Shown one piece after another: positions 15,337-20,814 of a stretch of DNA of 20,814 bases. The position numbers and the translations under genes are program-made. Position 1 is the first letter of the stretch; each line of letters begins with the position of its first letter. The notes under the pieces were generated by a model, which was given only the letters and a program-made list of their open reading frames with translations, was not told the origin of the DNA and searched no databases. Location: contig LIAZ01000006.1 in the NCBI GenBank assembly GCA_001438985.1, forward strand, positions 1-20,814, read 5' to 3'. The DNA comes from Acidimicrobium sp. BACL17 MAG-120823-bin42 (GTDB lineage Bacteria; Actinomycetota; Acidimicrobiia; Acidimicrobiales; Ilumatobacteraceae).

Positions 15337-16727
15337 ACAGTGACCGTCGATTCATCGCTGACACATCATGGCGTAGACCAGAAAATGGCACTGTTGTCCT
15401 TGCTGGATCCCCACTTACGCTGTTCTCGCTTTCACAAGCAGGAAAAATTGTCGCCGAATGTATCGAGCATGGTCTGCCACTTCCCTCTGGACACGACTCA
15501 CTCACCAACCGACTGATTGATGCTGGTGCAATTCATCCCGTCCCATCTGCAGCAGATCGAGAAGTACATGGTGTGCAGCACGTAACGGCAGTGATCCCCG
15601 CATACATCCGCACGGCACACGAATCCCAAGCATTGCGCTCACTTGTTGTTCAGTGTCAACCGTTTCATTCAGTCATCGTCATTGATGACGATTCACCACA
15701 TGCTCTTCCCGAACTTGGTTCAACACTCGTCATCCGAAACGACGTCAATCAAGGCCCCGCCGCAGCACGTAATGCAGGTTTGGCACGCGTCACGACTGAA
15801 TTTGTTGCCTTTTTTGACCTCGACGTCAGCATCTCTCGCTCGACAATTGTGGATCTGCTTCCGTACTTCACGGATGAAAAAGTCGGACTTGTTGCCCCAC
15901 GCGTTAAGTCGCGTGCTGCATCGGATGCACTGAGTGAATACGAACTAGTTGCCAGCGTTCTTGATATGGGTCCAGACGAAGCACGTGTTGCACCTGGCAC
16001 GCGTGTGAGTTATGTTCCATCAGCAGCATGGTTGTGTCGCACATCGGCACTGCAATCAATTGACGGTTTCGATGAATCGCTACGCACCGGCGAAGATGTG
16101 GATGCCGTGTGGCGGCTACATGCTGCTGGATGGCGCGCTCGTTATCAGCCTCAATCTGTATGTACACACTCACCTCGACAAAATGTGCAGCAGTTTGTTC
16201 AGCAGCGAATCTCTTATGGTGCTTCTGCTGCACCACTTGCCATTCGACACTCGAAAAAACTTGGTCCAGTCCGACTCAATTGGTGGCAAGCATCAACATG
16301 GTCGTTCGCGCTTTTCGGAATGCCATTTGTTGCGCTCTGCGTGGCAATTGCAGCCGCGGTGTCAACCCGCAGAAAACTCCGTGCGTTTCCACAACTCGGC
16401 AATCTCGGCACACAGCTTTCGTTTGCAGCAACCGCTAAGTCGGGGCTTTCCATTGCGCGCGCACTCAGCCGAGTGTGGTGGCCAATCGGATTGATTGCTG
16501 CCGTGTTTTCTCAACGACTACGGATCATCTTTATTGCAGCAGCACTAGGTCCTGCACTGTATGAATGGTGGAAACAACGACCTCATCTTGACGTGGTTCG
16601 ATTCACGCTGCTCAAGATGCTCGACAATGCTGCATATGGTGCAGGCGTGTGGAAGGGCGTTGTTGCAACGCGGTCACCCGCGCCATTAATTCCTACTGTG
16701 CAGAAGTCTGCAACGAACGAGCAGTGA
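15333..16727 (+). CDS. mftF: Mycofactocin glycosyltransferase MftF
   Basis: MftF is a membrane-bound family 2 glycosyltransferase that adds glucose units to the mycofactocin core. The 464-residue protein starts with a small PqqD-like region (1-80). The GT2 domain follows with VTAVIPAY, VIVIDDDS, GPAAARNAGL, the DxD motif in FFDLDVS (about 162-164) and GEDVDAVWRLHAAGW. Hydrophobic C-terminal segments lie in the window around 16300-16560. ATG 15333 overlaps the mftE stop as ATGA; an earlier in-frame ATG at 15312 is possible. Its last 35 nt overlap the 3' end of the opposite-strand DUF4395 gene. It is the last mft gene seen. Confidence 0.94.
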   Translation: MNSDRRFIADTSWRRPENGTVVLAGSPLTLFSLSQAGKIVAECIEHGLPLPSGHDSLTNRLIDAGAIHPVPSAADREVHGVQHVTAVIPAYIRTAHESQALRSLVVQCQPFHSVIVIDDDSPHALPELGSTLVIRNDVNQGPAAARNAGLARVTTEFVAFFDLDVSISRSTIVDLLPYFTDEKVGLVAPRVKSRAASDALSEYELVASVLDMGPDEARVAPGTRVSYVPSAAWLCRTSALQSIDGFDESLRTGEDVDAVWRLHAAGWRARYQPQSVCTHSPRQNVQQFVQQRISYGASAAPLAIRHSKKLGPVRLNWWQASTWSFALFGMPFVALCVAIAAAVSTRRKLRAFPQLGNLGTQLSFAATAKSGLSIARALSRVWWPIGLIAAVFSQRLRIIFIAAALGPALYEWWKQRPHLDVVRFTLLKMLDNAAYGAGVWKGVVATRSPAPLIPTVQKSATNEQ

Positions 16728-17190
16728 AGTTGTTGCACTCTTCGCATACTGCTTCAGGAATCACACCGATCTTCATCAGCAATCCAAAGCCAATGCAACC
16801 AAGACAGACTGCAAACGCGCTTTCAAGAAATGCTGCCACGACCAATAGTGCAATCACTATTTGTGCCGCACCTGTCGCACCAAGCACAAACAGCACTGAT
16901 GCGGTGATAGTAAAGGCTGCACCAACACCTTGAGCAAAACGCTTAGGTGGTCCCGGTACGAATCGGTGCTCAATTGACAAACGAGGCGTGAGCACTTGTG
17001 TGGCTAAACGACCAAGTGGACTGAGCTTGGGGCCGGCGAGCACTCGTGCAATGAATCCGTATGTCAGTGGAAGTAACACCCACCCGTTACCCGAAAGAAC
17101 GAATGCAATGCCCATGAACACTGCCCCGCCAGCAACAATGCGTGCAGATGTTTCGTTAACAGGGTTAGGAAAACTAAAGAACTTCGACAT
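16693..17190 (-). CDS. DUF4395 membrane protein
   Basis: This 165-residue protein matches the DUF4395 pattern: an N-terminal FPNPVNETSARIVAG, the central GPPKRFAQG, and a C-terminal CLGCIGFGLLMKIGVIPEAVCEEC. Four hydrophobic segments suggest an integral membrane protein. Two CxxC motifs flank the last segment (CLGC, CEEC) and suggest a redox or metal role; the function is unknown. ATG 17190 is chosen over an upstream TTG at 17196. It is convergent with mftF and overlaps its 3' end by 35 nt. A good promoter lies directly upstream. Confidence 0.88.
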   Translation of the reverse strand: MSKFFSFPNPVNETSARIVAGGAVFMGIAFVLSGNGWVLLPLTYGFIARVLAGPKLSPLGRLATQVLTPRLSIEHRFVPGPPKRFAQGVGAAFTITASVLFVLGATGAAQIVIALLVVAAFLESAFAVCLGCIGFGLLMKIGVIPEAVCEECNNFTARSLQTSAQ

Positions 17191-17196
17191 GCCCAA

Positions 17197-17225
17197 AGCC
17201 TAAAGGGCAATTGTTGACTTAACAA
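17197..17225 (-). promoter_or_regulatory. Promoter of the DUF4395 gene
   Basis: On the minus strand TTGTTA (17220-17225) and TAGGCT (17197-17202) are separated by exactly 17 nt. The -10 box ends 6 nt before the ATG at 17190, so transcription would start at or near the start codon (leaderless). The -35 box overlaps an inverted repeat GACTT-AAC-AAGTC (17216-17228). Confidence 0.5.
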
Positions 17226-17285
17226 GTCGGCTTTTGAGATCGAGAGGCCTCGTTGCCGTAAATCCTTCAGATACCGTCATATTCA

Positions 17286-18236
17286 ATGACGTTGCGCCTC
17301 ACAGTCGATCGCCAGGCATGGCTAGATCATGTCCGCACCACGGCTGGCGAGCACGGGGCTGCCCTGCCCGTTGTCAAGGGCAATGGCTACGGCTTCGGCA
17401 GACCCATCCTTCTTCAGCAGGCTGGCACGATCTCTGATCATGTTGCAGTGGGAACGGTGTTTGAGGCAATAGATGTGCCAACAACGCTTACTCCTGTTGT
17501 GCTCACTCCCGTTGGCGATTCCATACCCAACACACTTTCACCACACGCAATTCTCACCGTTGGCTCCCACGAGCACATCGCGACGTTGAACAAGCACGGA
17601 TGGCGCGGCAATGTTGTCGTCAAACTGCAATCCACCATGCAACGATTTGGAGCACCAGCGACAGAGCTTGCGACTATCGAACATGCATGCGCTCAGGCTT
17701 CGCTCAACATCGTTGGCTGGTCAATTCACCCACCACTGAGCCCATCTGGCGAAGATCGAAGCGGTGAAGTCTCGTGTTGGATGGAATTGCTGCATGACTC
17801 GCTGCCGATTTTTGTCAGCCATCTGACTGGTGCACAGATGTCGACATTGCGAACACAGTTTCCGCAGCGACAGTTTGTTTCGCGCATCGGCACCACATTG
17901 TGGCTTGGCGACAAATCAATGACTCGCTTGTCAACTGAAGTGCTCGACCTGCATCGAGTCGAGGGCGGAACAGCCGGCTACCGGTCGGCGCCATTAAACG
18001 GCAATGGGCACATTGTTGTCGTAGGTGCTGGCACAGCACATGGAGTGTACGAAATACCCCAAGTCGGTAGCCCGTTTCACTTTGCACAACAGCGACTACA
18101 GCTTGTTGAGCATCCATACATGCACTCAAGCATGCTGTTTATCCCTGATGGAGATCTGGTTCCACGCGTTGGTGATGCGATTGATGTTCAGCAAGCCATG
18201 ACCCGCGTTTACCCCGACAACATCACGTGGATGTAA
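17286..18236 (+). CDS. Alanine racemase-like PLP protein, divergent
   Basis: The 316-residue protein has the alanine racemase N-terminal barrel. VVKGNGYGFG (from residue 28) contains the lysine that would hold PLP, and VVVKLQSTMQRFG aligns with the VHLKVDTGMGRLG region. A C-terminal beta domain follows, with GYRSAP and a terminal VGDAID. In true alanine racemases the second catalytic base is the Tyr of GYADG. Here the corresponding stretch reads GAGTAHGVYE, so this Tyr is apparently replaced. The protein is also shorter than typical racemases (about 360-380). It may act on another substrate or be a non-racemising relative. The start has no Shine-Dalgarno. The gene overlaps the DUF418 gene by 10 nt. 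Confidence 0.75.
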   Translation: MTLRLTVDRQAWLDHVRTTAGEHGAALPVVKGNGYGFGRPILLQQAGTISDHVAVGTVFEAIDVPTTLTPVVLTPVGDSIPNTLSPHAILTVGSHEHIATLNKHGWRGNVVVKLQSTMQRFGAPATELATIEHACAQASLNIVGWSIHPPLSPSGEDRSGEVSCWMELLHDSLPIFVSHLTGAQMSTLRTQFPQRQFVSRIGTTLWLGDKSMTRLSTEVLDLHRVEGGTAGYRSAPLNGNGHIVVVGAGTAHGVYEIPQVGSPFHFAQQRLQLVEHPYMHSSMLFIPDGDLVPRVGDAIDVQQAMTRVYPDNITWM

Positions 18237-19348
18237 CTGCAGATCAATCTCGTAGCGTCCGTCATGTCGGACTGGATGTCACTCGGGCAATCGCAATTTT
18301 TGGCGTAGTGGTCATGAACTACCACGCATATCTCAACAAGTCGATGGCCTTTTTTCCGGAGAGCCCGTCGCTTGCCGAGAGAATCTTTAACCCACTCACA
18401 GGCATTCTTTCCACACGATTTGCTGCAACATTTGTTCTCGTTGCCGGAATCGGTACGAGCCTGTTCCTTCGCCGAACCATGTCGTCAAGGAATTTAGACA
18501 GCACCGTGCAGGTGCGAGTTCAACTTGCACGACGAGGAGTGTTTCTCTTTGTCTTGGGATCTGGGCTGCAATGGATTTGGCCAGGAACCATCATCTTTTA
18601 CTACGGCGCATACTTCATGATTGGTGGTCTGATTGCCCTGTGGTCCACCCGTCGACTTATCGCATTGTCCATCGGATCAGTTGTGGTGTCTAGTTCGCTT
18701 GCTGCGTGGAGGGCATTCGAGTTCGTCAATGGCAACCCCACTAGCTGGCTGAGCCCATCGCCAAACACACCGCGCAACCTGTTGATCCGAGTGTTCGTTG
18801 ACTACACACACCCAGTGTTTCCATGGATCACTTTTTTCTGTATCGGCATCGTGATCGGCCGCTCCTACGAGGCTTTTCATGTATCCCGACTTCAGATTGC
18901 GAAGTGGGCTGGGGCGGCTTTACTCGTTGTTTATGTGATCCGTACCTACACATACCCAGAGTTCCCCATCACAACAACTGATGTTGTTCTTCGCCGCATC
19001 TTGTCAACCAACAATCATGAGCATGGGTTGCTTCATGTTGCGTCTGCGCTTGCCACTGCAATTCTTGCGTTATGTGTAATCAGCTGGCTCACCGACAAGA
19101 AAACAGAGTCATCTTTCGTCAACCATCTTGCCCGCGCAGGACGAATGTCGCTTTCGATTTATGTCATACATGTGCTGGTCTTCAACTTTTTTGTTAATTG
19201 GATGCACTGGATCCGACCGACAGGTCTTGACACTGCACTTCTCTTCAGCGTGGGCTTTTACGCTGTGATCATTCCCGCAGCGGCTTGGTGGAACAAAAGA
19301 TGTGGAGCTGGACCACTTGAACGTATGTATCGAATGTTTGGCGGATGA
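18227..19348 (+). CDS. DUF418 / acyltransferase-like membrane protein
   Basis: This polytopic membrane protein has 373 residues. The N-terminus GLDVTRAIAIFGVVVMNYH resembles the first helix of membrane acyltransferases of the HGSNAT/DUF1624 type. The C-terminus AGRMSLSIYVIHVLVF and AAWWNKRCGAGPLERMYR is the DUF418 signature. About ten hydrophobic segments are visible. No biochemical role is established for the family here; modification of a cell-surface or envelope compound is plausible. GTG 18227 overlaps the preceding racemase-like gene by 10 nt. Its TGA overlaps the ung ATG as ATGA (19345-19348). Confidence 0.85.
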   Translation: MDVTADQSRSVRHVGLDVTRAIAIFGVVVMNYHAYLNKSMAFFPESPSLAERIFNPLTGILSTRFAATFVLVAGIGTSLFLRRTMSSRNLDSTVQVRVQLARRGVFLFVLGSGLQWIWPGTIIFYYGAYFMIGGLIALWSTRRLIALSIGSVVVSSSLAAWRAFEFVNGNPTSWLSPSPNTPRNLLIRVFVDYTHPVFPWITFFCIGIVIGRSYEAFHVSRLQIAKWAGAALLVVYVIRTYTYPEFPITTTDVVLRRILSTNNHEHGLLHVASALATAILALCVISWLTDKKTESSFVNHLARAGRMSLSIYVIHVLVFNFFVNWMHWIRPTGLDTALLFSVGFYAVIIPAAAWWNKRCGAGPLERMYRMFGG

Positions 19349-20010
19349 AGATTCCACTTTCATGGCGCGATGTTGTCGGTCACGAATGTGATCAGCCGTA
19401 CTTCGCTTCGCTCATAGAGTTTCTGCAACACGAACGACAACATGTCAACATCTTTCCGACAGATGAAGCGGTGTTTTCCGCACTAGAACTCACCGCGCCA
19501 GAAAACGTGAAGGTGGTGATTGTCGGACAAGATCCATATCACGGCGTTAACCAAGCACATGGTCTCAGTTTTTCGGTGCAACGCGGAGTTGCAATCCCTC
19601 CATCGCTGCGCAACATCTTTGTTGAACTCCATTCTGATACCAAAACAGCGATTCCAGAACATGGGTGTCTCGAAGCATGGGCTACACAAGGTGTCTTACT
19701 TTTGAACACCACGCTCACGGTGCGCGAAGGGCAAGCTGGATCTCACGCCGGACACGGCTGGGAACAATTCACCGATGCGATCATCCATTACTTGGGTTCT
19801 CGCGATATGCACACGGTCTTCGTGTTATGGGGAGCGCATGCACAACGCAAGCTCCCGCTCATCAACAGTCGACATACCGTGATTGCTTCAGCACACCCAT
19901 CTCCGCTTTCGGCATATCGCGGCTTCTTTGGTTCCCGACCTTTCTCGCACACCAACACCGCGTTATCAGCTCATGGTCAACACACCATTGATTGGCGGCT
20001 TGGTTCGTAA
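19345..20010 (+). CDS. ung: Uracil-DNA glycosylase
   Basis: Family 1 uracil-DNA glycosylase removes uracil from DNA as the first step of base-excision repair. The 221-residue length is typical. All active-site motifs are present: GQDPYHG with catalytic Asp63 and His67, the uracil-binding LLNTTLTV (Asn121), VLWGAHAQ, and the DNA-binding loop AHPSPLSA at 183-190. The start overlaps the DUF418 stop in an ATGA, so it is translated in the same run although its role is unrelated. Confidence 0.97.
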   Translation: MKIPLSWRDVVGHECDQPYFASLIEFLQHERQHVNIFPTDEAVFSALELTAPENVKVVIVGQDPYHGVNQAHGLSFSVQRGVAIPPSLRNIFVELHSDTKTAIPEHGCLEAWATQGVLLLNTTLTVREGQAGSHAGHGWEQFTDAIIHYLGSRDMHTVFVLWGAHAQRKLPLINSRHTVIASAHPSPLSAYRGFFGSRPFSHTNTALSAHGQHTIDWRLGS

Positions 20011-20039
20011 CTGTTGCGTGTGCTCCTTACACTCAAAGC

Positions 20040-20330
20040 ATGATTCTTGAAATTGCATTTGTCGAAGTACTGCCCGAGCACCATGAATCCTTTGAACAGG
20101 CTGTGAAATCTGCGGTGCAGGAAATACTCCCGCAAGCAAAAGGGTTCGTTGACTTCCAACTGCATAAAGGAATAGAGCAATCAAATACCTACACCTTTCA
20201 TATCAACTGGCAAACGCTTGAAGATCACACCATTGGTTTTCGTGAAAGCGATTTATTTGTTCAGTGGAGATCAATGATCGGTGGGTTTTTTGCAAAACCT
20301 CCGACCGTTGAGCACTGGCAATTGGTTTGA
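20040..20330 (+). CDS. Antibiotic biosynthesis monooxygenase (ABM) domain protein
   Basis: This is a 96-residue ferredoxin-like fold protein of the ABM superfamily. Members are small dimeric monooxygenases or heme-degrading and quinone-modifying enzymes; many have no known substrate. Visible features are MILEIAFVEVLPEHHESFE, KGFVDFQLHKGIE, INWQTLEDHTIGFRES and a C-terminal PPTVEHWQLV, all typical. ATG 20040 gives the standard N-terminus; an upstream in-frame ATG at 19992 overlaps ung and adds an unrelated stretch. It lies 29 nt after ung. A function cannot be assigned. Confidence 0.85.
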   Translation: MILEIAFVEVLPEHHESFEQAVKSAVQEILPQAKGFVDFQLHKGIEQSNTYTFHINWQTLEDHTIGFRESDLFVQWRSMIGGFFAKPPTVEHWQLV

Positions 20331-20368
20331 GTTCGGCATTACACAAAGCCGCCCATTAGTTTTTACCC

Positions 20369-20755
20369 ATGGGATCCATACGTCGTAGCGACTTCATTGC
20401 GTGCAGCGCCGACACGGTTTGGGCTTTCGTAGGTCAGCCAGAGAAACTCCACGAATGGTTTCCCATCACCAGCACCCGCGTTGAGGGAAACAAGCGCTGG
20501 ATCACACTTGCGGGTGGCATCACCTTCGAAGAGGACATCATCACTCTTGATCACGATTTGCGCCGATTTCAATACAAGATTGTCAATAATCCATTCATTA
20601 CATTCCATTTAGGAACTGTTGATGTAGTTGCAGACGGTCCCGACCGCTGTTTACTGATGTACTCAACCGACATGGAACCAGAAGTACTCGCGCTTCCCAT
20701 TGCAGGTGCGGCTTCAATTGGTATTCGCAAAAGTCAAAGAAATGTTCGAAGGTAA
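20369..20755 (+). CDS. SRPBCC (polyketide cyclase/dehydrase-like) protein, altered C-terminus
   Basis: This 128-residue small-ligand-binding protein of the START/SRPBCC fold shows IRRSDFIACSADTVWAFVGQPEKL, then WFP, VEGNKRWITLAGG and a C-terminal helix. The last nine residues (SQRNVRR and neighbours) do not look family-like. Skipping one A in the AAAA run at 20729-20732 gives RKVKEMFEGK and a stop at 20757-20759. That stop would share a base with the following ATG as TAATG. So one base is probably extra, by mutation or sequence error. It likely forms an operon with the sulfatase gene. The ligand is unknown. Confidence 0.75.
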   Translation: MGSIRRSDFIACSADTVWAFVGQPEKLHEWFPITSTRVEGNKRWITLAGGITFEEDIITLDHDLRRFQYKIVNNPFITFHLGTVDVVADGPDRCLLMYSTDMEPEVLALPIAGAASIGIRKSQRNVRR

Positions 20756-20758
20756 GTA

Positions 20759-20814
20759 ATGGGCCGCAAGATTCTGTTTATTACTACTGACCAGCAGCGC
20801 TATGACGCACTCGG
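20759..20814 (+). CDS. Sulfatase-family protein, N-terminal fragment (3' end outside window)
   Basis: The frame from ATG 20759 reads MGRKILFITTDQQRYDALG to the window edge. The TTDQQRYDAL element is the typical start of type I sulfatases and related alkaline-phosphatase-fold enzymes, where the first Asp binds the active-site calcium. Only 18 full codons are visible, so the catalytic Cys/Ser is not seen and the substrate cannot be judged. It directly follows the SRPBCC gene. Confidence 0.7.
   Translation, partial: MGRKILFITTDQQRYDAL

Overview
The window is dense, mid-GC bacterial DNA and most likely actinobacterial. I infer Actinomycetota, plausibly a moderate-GC Acidimicrobiia-like aquatic lineage. 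The reasons are a mycofactocin locus, an NDMA-dependent alcohol dehydrogenase, a LytR-CpsA-Psr protein, an archaeal-type valyl-tRNA synthetase, DUF4395 and many starts with little or no Shine-Dalgarno. No rRNA, tRNA, CRISPR array, insertion sequence or phage gene was seen.

Layout. (1) 1-2300: the 3' part of nhaA (+), convergent with a frame-broken acyl-CoA dehydrogenase (-). Upstream of the latter lies a 216-bp gap rich in inverted repeats. (2) 2325-4869: an MFS transporter and cysS on the minus strand, back to back with valS and an LCP protein (+, 4934-8730). (3) 8727-11715 (-): NDMA-dependent, mycofactocin-type alcohol dehydrogenase, then a MoxR AAA+ ATPase, then a von Willebrand A (VWA) protein. 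(4) 11837-16727 (+), divergent from (3): mftA, mftB, mftC, a PlsY-like acyltransferase, a DedA/VTT protein, mftE and mftF, with gaps of at most 17 nt or overlaps. (5) 16693-20010: DUF4395 (-), then an alanine-racemase-like protein, a DUF418 membrane protein and uracil-DNA glycosylase in an overlapping + strand run. (6) 20040-20814: a small ABM monooxygenase, an SRPBCC protein and the start of a sulfatase.

How the genes fit together. Regions (3) and (4) form one plausible unit. The mft operon makes the peptide-derived redox cofactor mycofactocin from the 49-residue MftA. The divergent dehydrogenase belongs to the family that depends on that cofactor. The MoxR/VWA pair beside it resembles AAA+/VWA machines that mature metalloenzymes. 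The VWA reading frame has no normal start at its upstream end. It joins the MoxR frame at a G_GGA_AAA heptamer followed by a 6-nt spacer and a 5-bp GC stem. That is the layout of a programmed -1 frameshift, which would yield MoxR alone and a 620-residue MoxR-VWA fusion. A PlsY/DedA pair sits where mftD usually lies, and neither mftD nor mftR is in the window.

Caution. Two other genes, the acyl-CoA dehydrogenase and the SRPBCC protein, have apparent single-base frame errors at short homopolymers. Sequence error must be excluded before the frameshift is believed.
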